From positions 62,001-126,000 of the forward strand of contig NZ_AP018712.1 in assembly GCF_014701195.1 (NCBI RefSeq): a DNA stretch of 64,000 nt, given 5' to 3'. The position numbers were made by a program, and so were the translations under genes. The DNA is from Tepiditoga spiralis (GTDB taxonomy: Bacteria; Thermotogota; Thermotogae; Petrotogales; Petrotogaceae). Shown piece after piece: positions 17,589-25,805 of the stretch. A model generated the notes under the pieces. It was not told where the DNA came from. It ran no database searches and saw nothing but the letters and a program-made list of their open reading frames with translations. Position 1 is the first letter of the stretch. Every line of letters starts with the position of its first letter.

Positions 17589-18530
17589 TTGAACTCTAAT
17601 GAAAATATTAATGCAATTTACTATTCAGTAAAAATTTCTTTTGAAAAAAATATAAATAAAAATAAAAATTTTAATGAAAGTATTTATACTTTAATGAATA
17701 CTCTAAAAAATAAAAACAATGAAGATATATTAAATATGATTATTTTAAAATTTAATAAAACTTTTAATATAAAAATTAATTCAAAAAAAAATATGTTTAA
17801 AAACAAATCACAATATATAATTTCTAATAAAGTTTATAAAAATATAACTTCTTCTAGAAATAAAATAAATACACTTCAAATAAATTCTCAAAATGTACTG
17901 AATAACAAAATTTTAAAAAAAAAGCATACATTAAAAAATGAAAAAAGTAATTTAAAAACATGTTTTTATTATTTAAATACTAAATTTGATAAAAACAAAC
18001 CTCTCCCTAAAATCATAATTAAAGATTATTCTACATTATTAAAAAAGCGAATGAACTCTAAAAGTTTGTTTGTTTTATATGGTACATTAAATAATAAAAT
18101 TAATACATATATACAAAATGAATTAAAAAATAAAAAAGAAAAAAATAAAAATATTTTAAAAAATTCAAGGCTATATATAAATAAAAATTTTCAAAATATA
18201 CAAATAAAAAATTATGAAGAAATAAATTTAAAAACTGAATATTGCTTAAAAAGCATGAAAATAAATTTAAATAATATCATGAATAATACTTCTTTAATTT
18301 TAAAAAATAAAATTTTAAATTCAGAAATGATGTTAGCGGAAATTGGTTTATTTAAATTCGAAATAACTAATAGTTCCATATTTAAAATTAATTGCTTTAT
18401 AGTAAATAAAAAATATGACAATATAAAAAATATAACAAAAGATATTTTAAGCTTAATAAAAACAAAAGAGCTATCTGAAAAAAACAAAGAAAAAATAATA
18501 AATTCATTGGAGGGATTTGTAAATGCATGA
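17589..18530 (+). CDS. Lys/Asn-rich protein of unknown function
   Basis: 313 residues, started by TTG with AGGTGGGG upstream. Composition is dominated by Lys, Asn and Ile, with no membrane segment and no recognisable motif; the middle looks helical and possibly coiled coil. Its stop overlaps the start of the next gene (ATGCATGA), and the next gene resembles xseB. In many bacteria xseA, the large exonuclease VII subunit, precedes xseB, but I see neither the OB-fold N-terminus nor the conserved XseA core here. It may be a highly diverged XseA-like protein or something unrelated. Confidence 0.6.
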   Translation: MNSNENINAIYYSVKISFEKNINKNKNFNESIYTLMNTLKNKNNEDILNMIILKFNKTFNIKINSKKNMFKNKSQYIISNKVYKNITSSRNKINTLQINSQNVLNNKILKKKHTLKNEKSNLKTCFYYLNTKFDKNKPLPKIIIKDYSTLLKKRMNSKSLFVLYGTLNNKINTYIQNELKNKKEKNKNILKNSRLYINKNFQNIQIKNYEEINLKTEYCLKSMKINLNNIMNNTSLILKNKILNSEMMLAEIGLFKFEITNSSIFKINCFIVNKKYDNIKNITKDILSLIKTKELSEKNKEKIINSLEGFVNA

Positions 18531-18774
18531 AAATTTAAAAGAAATAATAGAATTAGAAAAATCTGATTTAATAGATTTGAAGTTTAAAGAAATAGTAAAT
18601 TATATGAAAACAATTGAAGAATATTTTAAAGAAAGTAGTGAAGACGAATTAGAAGAAGCAATAATGCTTTACGAAAAACTTCAAGAATTATATGTTGTTG
18701 CAAATAGAAAATTAGAAGAACTTGAAGCTAAGAAAAAAGCAATTGATAAAAAAATAAACTTTCAAAATAAATAA
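18523..18774 (+). CDS. XseB-like small helical protein (exonuclease VII small subunit?)
   Basis: 83 residues, two long charged helices. The segment with FKEIVNYMKTIEEYF, then EDELEEAIMLYEKLQELY and ANRKLEELEAKKKAID, follows the XseB pattern (a short helix, then LEEAI.LYE.G..L...C...L.EAE). XseB helps XseA degrade single-stranded DNA. The length fits. Translation is coupled to the preceding gene by an 8-bp overlap, with GGAGGG upstream. The match is by pattern only and is weak. Confidence 0.5.
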   Translation: MHENLKEIIELEKSDLIDLKFKEIVNYMKTIEEYFKESSEDELEEAIMLYEKLQELYVVANRKLEELEAKKKAIDKKINFQNK

Positions 18775-18776
18775 AA

Positions 18777-18798
18777 ATGGCTTGCAAATGCAAGCCAT
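18777..18798. terminator. Bidirectional terminator between the xseB-like and csp genes
   Basis: ATGGCTTGCA / TGCAAGCCAT with a 2-nt loop, a perfect 10-bp stem between two convergent genes. The flanking T and A tracts are short. Confidence 0.65.
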
Positions 18799-18807
18799 AA
18801 TTGATTA

Positions 18808-19005
18808 TTATGCAGATGTTACGTTAGAAGCTTGTGGTCCTTTTTCGCCGTCTACTACGTCAAATTGAACTTCTTGATTTTCTTCTAAAGTTCTAAAACC
18901 ATCCATTGTTATTGCTGAAAAATGTACGAATACGTCTTTTCCATCTTCTGCTGTAATAAATCCAAATCCTTTTTTTGCGTCAAACCATTTAACTGTACCT
19001 TTCAT
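18808..19005 (-). CDS. csp: Cold-shock protein, copy 1
   Basis: The 65-residue single cold-shock domain binds single-stranded RNA and DNA. RNP1 is KGFGFITA and RNP2 is VFVHFSAI; the protein begins [15 protein letters not shown] and ends [20 protein letters not shown] precedes the ATG. A near-identical copy with a near-identical leader lies at 19185-19385, so the pair arose by a recent tandem duplication. Confidence 0.97.
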   Translation of the reverse strand: MKGTVKWFDAKKGFGFITAEDGKDVFVHFSAITMDGFRTLEENQEVQFDVVDGEKGPQASNVTSA

Positions 19006-19153
19006 ACTTTCACCTCGAAAATTAAAATTTGCTACGCTTATATAATACCATATATGATTCGTTTTCTTATTTCTTTTTAGTTAACTTATGATTAACCTTA
19101 AAGTTTATTTTTTTTAACTCATTAAGTATTTAGAAATTTAATTTCAATAAAAA

Positions 19154-19178
19154 AAAAGATGCACTAAGTGCATCTTTT
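19154..19178 (-). terminator. Terminator of cold-shock copy 2
   Basis: AAAAGATGCAC / GTGCATCTTTT with loop TAA, followed on the minus strand by a long T run. It separates the two cold-shock genes into independent transcripts. Confidence 0.8.
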
Positions 19179-19184
19179 CAATTA

Positions 19185-19385
19185 TTATTCAGCTGTTCTT
19201 ACGTTAGAAGCTTGTGGTCCTTTTTCGCCGTCTACTACGTCAAATTCAACTTTTTGGTTTTCTTCTAAAGTTTTGAAACCATCCATTGTTATTGCTGAAA
19301 AATGTACGAATACATCTTTTCCATCGTCAGAAGTAATAAATCCAAATCCTTTTTTTGCGTCAAACCATTTAACTGTACCTTTCAT
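19185..19385 (-). CDS. csp: Cold-shock protein, copy 2
   Basis: 66 residues, differing from copy 1 at only a few positions ([12 protein letters not shown] instead of [12 protein letters not shown], tail VRTAE). RNP1 and RNP2 are intact. The start is the ATG at 19383-19385 with CGAGGTG upstream; the longer frame is rejected because it lacks a ribosome site. The upstream 40 nt match those of copy 1 almost base for base, so promoter and leader were duplicated too. Confidence 0.97.
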   Translation of the reverse strand: MKGTVKWFDAKKGFGFITSDDGKDVFVHFSAITMDGFKTLEENQKVEFDVVDGEKGPQASNVRTAE

Positions 19386-19482
19386 ACTTTCACCTCGAAA
19401 ATTAAAATTTGTTACGTCTATATGATACCACAATGATTATCAAAATTAAATTACAAAAAGATTAATTTTTTATTAAAATAAT

Positions 19483-19755
19483 TTACTTTCTATTTGGTTT
19501 TATAGAATTAACAACTTGATTAACTAAAGGTTTTAACTCTTTTTTTGAAAGAGATTTTGCATACTCTGCATTCAACATTTCTTTAAACCATTTTTCTGTA
19601 TTAGACTTTGGAAATAGCTTATTATCTTTTACTAAAGGATTATCATTCATTGAATTTAATACCTTAGCAAATAATTCGGAAACAAATGCTTCTGCAGCTT
19701 TTTTTTCATTCATTCCCTTTGTATCATAAGATAAATTATATACAGGGCCTATCAT
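19483..19755 (-). CDS. flgJ: Rod-binding protein (FlgJ N-terminal domain type)
   Basis: The 90 residues fit the rod-binding domain of FlgJ: KKAAEAFVSELFAKVLNSM, then a loop with SNTEKWFKEMLNAEYAKSLSKK. FlgJ caps and helps assemble the flagellar rod. The muramidase domain found in enterobacterial FlgJ is absent, as in many phyla. The gene directly follows flgI (1 nt gap) and ends the leftward flagellar operon. Confidence 0.8.
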   Translation of the reverse strand: MIGPVYNLSYDTKGMNEKKAAEAFVSELFAKVLNSMNDNPLVKDNKLFPKSNTEKWFKEMLNAEYAKSLSKKELKPLVNQVVNSIKPNRK

Positions 19756-19756
19756 A

Positions 19757-20737
19757 TTACATCACCACAACTTCACCGTAAATATAACCGGCTTTAGATA
19801 AGTTTTGTATTATAGCTATAATATCTTGAGGAGTTGCTCCAGATGCCTTTAAAGCTGCAATTACATTATCTATAGTTGCAGGATTACCATTTATACTACC
19901 ATCATTTACACTAATTACAAAATTTCCATAACTCAACGAAAAATCAGCTAATTTTACTTTTCCACCAAGAACTATGGTTCCCGTTTTTTCATTTATTATT
20001 ATTTGTGCCTTTACATCTGGTTGTACTTCAATTTCTTCTATTAAAGCTAAGAAAGATACTACATCATCATAAAAAACATCTGGAATCTTTATTTTTATAG
20101 ATGATGAATCCATTGCTTTTGAAATTTTATCTGAAAAGGTTACATTAATAGCCATTGAAACTCTTGCCGCTGTAGAAAAATCAGGATGTTTCAAATTTAA
20201 AGTTATAGTATTATTCGAAACAATATTTGCTGGAATTTCTTTTTCAACAATAGCTCCTTGTGGAATATAACCTGAAACTTTGTATTTTTTTTGAAGATTT
20301 GTACTCTTTACTTCAGCACCACCAGTTAAAACATTACCTTGAGCAACAGCATATACATTATTATCTGCACCGTATAATGGTGTTTGAATTAAAACACCAT
20401 TTTCTATTGATTTTGAATCTCCAACAGCAGATACAGTTACATCAAGTTTCATTCCTTCTTTATAAAAAGATGGAATATCAGCTGTTATTATTACAACTGC
20501 AGTATTTTTAGAGGTGATTTGATTTTTTATTTGCATTCCAAGATTTTTAAATAAGTTATTTAACATTTCAGACGGAATATTTCCAGAATCTCCAGTTCCA
20601 TTTAAACCTGTTACTATTCCTATTCCAAATAGTTGATTATCTCTTGCACCTCTAAAATCAGAAATATCTTTTATTCTAACATTTGCAAAAGATAGTATAG
20701 ATACAATTAATATCAATACTAAAATTATTTTTTTCAA
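19757..20737 (-). CDS. flgI: Flagellar P-ring protein FlgI
   Basis: The 326-residue protein has a signal peptide (MKKIILVLILIVSILSFA) and the FlgI core: VRIKDISDFRGARDNQLFGIGIVTGLNGTGDSG, LKLDVTVSAVGDSKSI, PLYGADNNVYAVAQG and INEKTGTIVLGG. It forms the periplasmic ring around the rod. Its presence with FlgH implies a flagellum crossing an outer envelope, consistent with the Thermotogota toga. It lies between flgH and flgJ. Confidence 0.97.
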   Translation of the reverse strand: MKKIILVLILIVSILSFANVRIKDISDFRGARDNQLFGIGIVTGLNGTGDSGNIPSEMLNNLFKNLGMQIKNQITSKNTAVVIITADIPSFYKEGMKLDVTVSAVGDSKSIENGVLIQTPLYGADNNVYAVAQGNVLTGGAEVKSTNLQKKYKVSGYIPQGAIVEKEIPANIVSNNTITLNLKHPDFSTAARVSMAINVTFSDKISKAMDSSSIKIKIPDVFYDDVVSFLALIEEIEVQPDVKAQIIINEKTGTIVLGGKVKLADFSLSYGNFVISVNDGSINGNPATIDNVIAALKASGATPQDIIAIIQNLSKAGYIYGEVVVM

Positions 20738-20749
20738 AACACACCTCCA

Positions 20750-21355
20750 TTAATAAAATACATTAGCTATACCAGAAAGAATCCAAGATATCCAAGAAGG
20801 CTCTTTTGGATCTTGTTGAAATATTATATCTCCAGCATACCAAATTTTTGCATTTGCAATCTTTGAAGATTCTATGTATCCATCATTTATAGAGTCCTTA
20901 GCAAAGTCTCCTTCTATTATCATCTTTTTCCTTTGATTATCAATTTTTATTTCTTTTTCACCACGTATAGTATATATATTTTTATCAATTTTTGTAATTT
21001 TTGCTGTAATATACAAACTTACATTTGCTTTTGTAGAAGATTTAACTTTATTATTAGAAACTTTCAAAGATGATGGATCTGTTGATCCTAAAGGTAAAAA
21101 TTTTGTCAAGTCTGTTCCACCTATATTTTTAACAATGGAACCTAATGTATCAATGGTAGTTGATTTATAACCTGGAATATTATCATCCATTGAAAGTGTT
21201 GGTGATTCTCTTACTATAACTGTAATAAAATCTCCAACTGAATAATTTTTATTATTTGAAACAATAGAAGTTTTTGAAGATTTATTCCACAATGAATCTG
21301 AAAAAGAAATAGTAGTCAAAATAATTATTATTATTATTAAAAAAATTTTTTTCAA
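20750..21355 (-). CDS. flgH: Flagellar L-ring protein FlgH
   Basis: 201 residues with an N-terminal hydrophobic signal and the FlgH pattern: SLWN, then YSVGDFITVIVRE, STKANVSLYITAKI, YTIRGEKEIKIDNQRKKMIIEG and IANAKIWYAGDI. There is no lipobox Cys at the signal end, unlike proteobacterial FlgH lipoproteins. It forms the outer-membrane ring. Its start overlaps the flgA stop by 4 nt (ATGA). Confidence 0.9.
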   Translation of the reverse strand: MKKIFLIIIIIILTTISFSDSLWNKSSKTSIVSNNKNYSVGDFITVIVRESPTLSMDDNIPGYKSTTIDTLGSIVKNIGGTDLTKFLPLGSTDPSSLKVSNNKVKSSTKANVSLYITAKITKIDKNIYTIRGEKEIKIDNQRKKMIIEGDFAKDSINDGYIESSKIANAKIWYAGDIIFQQDPKEPSWISWILSGIANVFY

Positions 21356-22266
21356 TTTACATCACTCCCAAGATTTATTAAAAGATATGGTCCTTCTTTT
21401 AATAAGCCAGTAACTACTTTTTTTGTTTGAGTATTTTTAACAGAAATAATTTCGCCGTAATTAGCATCTTTTAAAACAATTCCCCAACTTTTAACTACGA
21501 CTCCGTTATATTTAACTACAATTGTTATAGTATTTCCTGCTAATACATCTGGAATTACTTTTAAAAAATTTTTATTTATTATTTCATTTTTTAATCCATT
21601 TTTTATTAATTTAAATTTTCCTTCTTTAAATTCTTTCAAATACAACGGTTGAAAATTTAAAGATAATATATTTACAGTACTCTCTTTTGTATCTTCTAAT
21701 TTTAAAATTTCATTTCTTAAAATATCTTTTGAAAACAAAAGAATTTTTTTTTCTTCAGAAATTTTAACTGATACATTAAAATAATGTTTTTGATTGTTTT
21801 TTAAATAAGAAGCAGAAATATACAATGTATTTCCGCTTCTAAATATTCTATTTATTGTTGGAGTAGAAGAAACAGTTATTTTTTTTTCTATTTTCAACAC
21901 TCTAAAATTTTTATTATAATTGTTTACTGTATTTATTATAAATTCATTAAAATTAAAGTTTGTTTTTTTTATTACATCAGATACTTCTTTTATAACTTTT
22001 ATTGTATTAGAATTAAAGCTTAATTGATAGTCCTTATAATAAATACTTAAAAATCCTTTCAATATCTTCTCTAATTCTTCTTTTTGATAAATTTTATAAT
22101 TATTAATATAACATATAGTTCTATCATATTGAATATCTTGAAAAATATCTTTAAGAGAAAATCTATTATCATTTGTAATAACAGTAGAAGGAACAGTAAA
22201 TACTGTTTTAGCATATATTAAAGAAATAAAAAAGATAAAAGTAATAAAAAAAACTTTAATTTTCAT
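21352..22266 (-). CDS. flgA: Flagellar P-ring assembly chaperone FlgA
   Basis: 304 residues with a signal peptide (MKIKVFFITFIFFISLIYA). The C-terminal SAF-like region holds VLAGNTITIVVKYNGVVVKSWGIVLKDANYGEIISVKNTQTKKVVTG, a FlgA signature. The N-terminal 130 residues are diverged. FlgA assists FlgI ring assembly in the periplasm. It follows flgG by 1 nt. Confidence 0.88.
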   Translation of the reverse strand: MKIKVFFITFIFFISLIYAKTVFTVPSTVITNDNRFSLKDIFQDIQYDRTICYINNYKIYQKEELEKILKGFLSIYYKDYQLSFNSNTIKVIKEVSDVIKKTNFNFNEFIINTVNNYNKNFRVLKIEKKITVSSTPTINRIFRSGNTLYISASYLKNNQKHYFNVSVKISEEKKILLFSKDILRNEILKLEDTKESTVNILSLNFQPLYLKEFKEGKFKLIKNGLKNEIINKNFLKVIPDVLAGNTITIVVKYNGVVVKSWGIVLKDANYGEIISVKNTQTKKVVTGLLKEGPYLLINLGSDVN

Positions 22267-22267
22267 T

Positions 22268-23053
22268 TTATCTCTTCAATGAAGCAACTGTTCTAAGCAT
22301 CTCATCAGCAGAAGTTATTGCTTTTGAATTCATATCATAAGCTCTTTGAGAAATTATCATGTTAACCATTTCTTTTACTGCCTCAACATTAGATTTTTCA
22401 AGATATCCTTGTTGTAAAGCTCCATATCCATCTTGACCAGATACACCTTCTATAGGAGCTCCAGATGCTTGTGTTTCAAGATAAATATTATTTCCTGTAG
22501 GTTCAAGACCTGCTGGATTTACAAATCTTACAAGTGTTAAATTACCTAAATTTTGTATAGTACCATCACCAAGTTTTACACTTATTATTCCGTCTGGTGA
22601 TATACTCAATCCAGATGCACTTTGAGGGATTGTTATATTTGGTACTACTAAAAGTCCATTGCTTGTAGTCAATCTGCCATTTGCATCTCTTTTAAACGAA
22701 CCGTCTCTTGTATATCCTATCTTTCCATCTTGTAACTGTACTTGAAAAAAACCATCTCCAGTTATTGCTATATCTGTAGAATTTCCAGTTTCTTCTAAGT
22801 TCCCCATAGTAAACAATCTATTTGTTGCAGCAAGTCGTGTACCATGTCCTATATACAAACCTGTTGGAAGTGTTGAATCTTGAGCAGTTGGAGTTCCCGC
22901 CTCTTTTACTGCTTGATACAACAAATCTTGAAATTCTGCTCTCATTGATTTATAACCAGTTGTATCTACATTTGATAAATTATTTGATATAATATCTAAC
23001 TTTTTTTGTTCAGCATTCATTCCTGAAGCTGCTGTATAAAGAGATGTTATCAT
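22268..23053 (-). CDS. flgG: Flagellar distal rod protein FlgG
   Basis: 261 residues, the standard length. The N-terminus has SLYTAASGMNAEQKKLDIISNNLSNVDTTGYKSMRAEFQDLLYQ and the C-terminus QQGYLEKSNVEAVKEMVNMIISQRAYDMNSKAI with the terminal helix MLRTVASLKR. These paired coiled-coil ends define rod proteins. It builds the distal rod, following the second rod gene by 14 nt. Confidence 0.97.
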   Translation of the reverse strand: MITSLYTAASGMNAEQKKLDIISNNLSNVDTTGYKSMRAEFQDLLYQAVKEAGTPTAQDSTLPTGLYIGHGTRLAATNRLFTMGNLEETGNSTDIAITGDGFFQVQLQDGKIGYTRDGSFKRDANGRLTTSNGLLVVPNITIPQSASGLSISPDGIISVKLGDGTIQNLGNLTLVRFVNPAGLEPTGNNIYLETQASGAPIEGVSGQDGYGALQQGYLEKSNVEAVKEMVNMIISQRAYDMNSKAITSADEMLRTVASLKR

Positions 23054-23067
23054 TATTACCCCTCCTA

Positions 23068-23781
23068 TTATGTTCTTGTTATTTCAATTGCTTTTGCATT
23101 CAAAGAATCTTGAGACTGAACAGCTTTTTGTAATATTTCAAACTCTCTGTTTGCACTTATCATATTAACCATTTCTTTGAGGGTATCAACATTAGATTTT
23201 TCAACATATCCTTGTTTTATTTTGGAGATTGTATCTTTTACTTCAGTTCCAATAAAATAATTTGTACCTTTTTTTGATAAATTCTTCAATTCAACAATAC
23301 CTATTTTATTGGATGTGTTATTAATATTTCCATTTTCATTAATTTCAAGGTTCTTTTGAACTCTTATAGGATTATTAGTTTCATCTAAAATTTTATTTCC
23401 ATTATTATCAACTAAATATCCATCAGCTGAGAGTTTAAATTCTCCATCTCGTGTATAAAAAATATCTTTTCCAGATTGAACTTTAAAAAAACCTTTACCT
23501 AAAATTGCCATATCAAAATTGTTATTGGTTTCAACTAATTTTCCTTGTGTCATTTCGGGAACAACTTTATCTAATACTACTGCTGTTTCTGTTTTTCCAA
23601 TACCAATTCCTTTTTGTGAATTTTTAGGAAAAGAATAAAATTCTTTTTCCAAAATGGCTTTAAAAAGAGACGTGTCTTTTTTATAACCATTCGTATTGAC
23701 GTTGGCAAGATTGTTAGAAATTGAGTTCAATCTTTGAAGAGAATTCAACATTCCCATTCCAGCACTATAGATACCCCTCAT
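23068..23781 (-). CDS. flgF: Flagellar rod protein, FlgF-like
   Basis: 237 residues with a rod-type N-terminus (GMGMLNSLQRLNSISNNLANVNTNGYKKDT) and C-terminus (IKQGYVEKSNVDTLKEMVNMISANREFEILQKAVQSQDSLNAKAIEI). The middle FFKVQSGKDIFYTRDGEFKLSADGYLVDNNGNKIL is the FlgF/FlgG insertion. It could equally be a second FlgG-like protein; gene order and shorter length favour FlgF. Confidence 0.85.
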   Translation of the reverse strand: MRGIYSAGMGMLNSLQRLNSISNNLANVNTNGYKKDTSLFKAILEKEFYSFPKNSQKGIGIGKTETAVVLDKVVPEMTQGKLVETNNNFDMAILGKGFFKVQSGKDIFYTRDGEFKLSADGYLVDNNGNKILDETNNPIRVQKNLEINENGNINNTSNKIGIVELKNLSKKGTNYFIGTEVKDTISKIKQGYVEKSNVDTLKEMVNMISANREFEILQKAVQSQDSLNAKAIEITRT

Positions 23782-23797
23782 ATTACTACCTCCACAT

Positions 23798-24799
23798 TCA
23801 GTCTACAGAAACTCTATTTAATAATTCTATATTATCTAGTAGAATTCCTGTACCTTTTGCAACAGTAAGATGAGGTTCTTCTGTAACCTTTGTTTTTACG
23901 CCTGTTTTTTCAAATATTAATTTATCTAATCCTCGAATTTTAGATGCCCCACCAGCAAGAATTATTCCATTTTTCATAACATCAGCTGCTAATTCTGGAG
24001 GAGTTTTTTCAAGTACATTTTTTATTTTTGATATTATTTCACCTAATACAGATTTTATTGCTTTAAATACATCATCTGAATTTATTATTAATGATGAAGG
24101 TAATCCAGTTTTTATATTTTGTCCAGTTATTTCTAATTCAATATTTTCCTCCATTGAATAAGCTTTTCCAATTTCTTTTTTTAATTGTTCAGCAGTTGCT
24201 TCACCTATTGAAAATCTATATTGTTTTTTTATGTACTTAATTATTTCATTATCCATTGCTTGACCAGCAACTTTTATTGATTCTCTCATAACACTTCCAC
24301 CCAAACTTATTACTGCTATATCTGTTGTTCCTCCACCTAAATCAACAACCATATGTCCATTTGGTTTTGTAATATCTATTTCAGTTCCAATAGCAGCAGC
24401 AACAGGTTCTAAAACTAAATACGCTTTTGAAGCTCCAACCTTTTCGGCAGCTTCTTTAACAGCTCTTCTTTCAACATCTGTTGTTAAAGCTGGAATTCCT
24501 ATAACAAAAATCGGTTTAGAAAATGAAATACCTTTTTTTGCTTTTTTTAAAAAATACCTCAAAACATCTTCTATTATTTCTGGTGTGTTTATAACTCCAT
24601 CTTGAACTGGTCTTATTATTTCAATTTCATCGGGAGTTTTTCCAAGCATTTCTTTTGCTTCGTGACCTATTGCAATAATTTGACCTTTTTTCTTATCTAT
24701 TGCTACAACAGATGGTTCTTCAATAAAAATACCTTCTGTTCTTGAATATACAACAAAAGTTGCTGTTCCCAAATCAATTCCGAGATCGTGTTTAGCCAT
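23798..24799 (-). CDS. mreB: MreB-family actin-like protein
   Basis: 333 residues with the actin-fold phosphate loops: DLGIDLGTATFVVYSRTEGIFIEEPSVVAID at the start, MVVDLGGGTTDIAVISLGG in the middle, and GIILAGGASKIRGLDKLIFE near the C-terminus. MreB filaments guide elongation of the cell wall. It heads the leftward flagellar operon, 16 nt before flgF, and may be a paralogue with a cell-pole or flagellar role, since no mreC or mreD is adjacent. Confidence 0.93.
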   Translation of the reverse strand: MAKHDLGIDLGTATFVVYSRTEGIFIEEPSVVAIDKKKGQIIAIGHEAKEMLGKTPDEIEIIRPVQDGVINTPEIIEDVLRYFLKKAKKGISFSKPIFVIGIPALTTDVERRAVKEAAEKVGASKAYLVLEPVAAAIGTEIDITKPNGHMVVDLGGGTTDIAVISLGGSVMRESIKVAGQAMDNEIIKYIKKQYRFSIGEATAEQLKKEIGKAYSMEENIELEITGQNIKTGLPSSLIINSDDVFKAIKSVLGEIISKIKNVLEKTPPELAADVMKNGIILAGGASKIRGLDKLIFEKTGVKTKVTEEPHLTVAKGTGILLDNIELLNRVSVD

Positions 24800-24822
24800 T
24801 TTTTTACCTCCCCGATTTTAGT

Positions 24823-24898
24823 TGGTGTGCCAGGCGGGATTTGAACCCGCATTTCTGGATCCGGAGTCCAACGCTTTATCCAATTAAGCTACAGGCAC
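24823..24898 (-). tRNA. tRNA-Arg (anticodon CCG)
   Basis: A 76-nt cloverleaf with encoded CCA. Acceptor GTGCCTG/CTGGCAC has one T-T mismatch, D-stem GCTT/AAGC, anticodon stem TTGGA/TCCAG, loop CTCCGGA giving anticodon CCG, T-stem GCGGG/CCCGC with loop TTCAAAT. Its first 10 nt overlap the end of the YqgF-family gene, whose TAG stop is formed by tRNA nucleotides 8-10. Confidence 0.95.
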
Positions 24899-25545
24899 AT
24901 TTTTTCATTGTATTTTAAATCGATATTTTTTTCTTCACTACAAATTAAAACATCATATTCTTCTAAATCTTTTTCTATATTAATACTTTTTATTCCTTGT
25001 GAAAAGTAATACCAAAATATCCAAGGATCTTTTGTAAAAATATAAAAATTTTCTATGTCTTTAATATTTTTTATTGCCGTTTCATATACCAGTGTTTTTT
25101 TTGATTTTATTTGATGCACAATATTATACACTTTTTTTTCTTTTAATTCAATACCAGCATTTTTGTTTGCAAGGTACACAGATAAAATTAATGAACTACT
25201 ATTCTGATCTTTAGTTTTTTTTATTTTTTTTGATTTAACAACACCTTTTAATTCTGTAAAAAGTGTTTTTGAAGTTAACCTTTCATCTATAAAAATTATC
25301 TTGCACCCATAAGTAGTCTTAACTTCTATAGCAGATTTTATGACATTGTATGTTTGATTTGAAAACCTACCAGACATAGATAATGGCAATCCATATACTA
25401 TTATTGTATCTTTATTTACTCCTTCTTTTTTGAAAAAAGTAATTAATTCATTATTTAATACCGTCTTATAAGGTGATGCAATATTAAAAACTGCATTTGC
25501 TATTCCACACTTTTTTTGTCCGTGATCTATACCAAGTATTTTCAT
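24889..25545 (-). CDS. YqgF/RuvX-family nuclease-like protein with C-terminal extension
   Basis: 218 residues. The first 135 match the RNase H-like YqgF family: MKILGIDHGQKKCGIA, IIVYGLPLSMSGRFSNQT, IIFIDERLTSKTL. The catalytic Asp residues (GIDHG, IDERL) are present. About 80 extra C-terminal residues have no known counterpart. YqgF proteins act in 16S rRNA 5' maturation or Holliday junction processing. The ATG at 25543-25545 overlaps the previous stop (ATGA). The 3' end runs 10 nt into tRNA-Arg. Confidence 0.85.
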   Translation of the reverse strand: MKILGIDHGQKKCGIANAVFNIASPYKTVLNNELITFFKKEGVNKDTIIVYGLPLSMSGRFSNQTYNVIKSAIEVKTTYGCKIIFIDERLTSKTLFTELKGVVKSKKIKKTKDQNSSSLILSVYLANKNAGIELKEKKVYNIVHQIKSKKTLVYETAIKNIKDIENFYIFTKDPWIFWYYFSQGIKSINIEKDLEEYDVLICSEEKNIDLKYNEKMCL

Positions 25546-25805
25546 CTTTTTAATAGCTCCCAAATTATGTCTTTATCCATTTTTATTTTTTCATACAAAA
25601 TACCTTCAAGAATATCTTTGACTTTTATTTCATCTTTTGATGAAACAACTAAAATAGGTGAGCAGCTTTCTAAAACAGATTTAGGTGCAGGATAAATTTT
25701 AGAAAATATTTTATTTTCATCTAATATAGATTTCACATCTATTATATTCATATTTTTAATAATTAATGCTAAATCTAAATCTAAAGTAGTTCTCAAATAT
25801 TTCAT
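25542..25805 (-). CDS. Small conserved protein, DUF3343/DUF4911-like
   Basis: 87 residues, soluble. It alternates beta and alpha segments with IYPAPKSVLESCSPILVV in the middle, resembling the PxPR...SCG element of DUF3343-type small proteins, but the match is weak. It overlaps recJ by 4 nt upstream and the YqgF gene by 4 nt downstream, so the three are one translational unit. Function unknown. Confidence 0.7.
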   Translation of the reverse strand: MKYLRTTLDLDLALIIKNMNIIDVKSILDENKIFSKIYPAPKSVLESCSPILVVSSKDEIKVKDILEGILYEKIKMDKDIIWELLKR

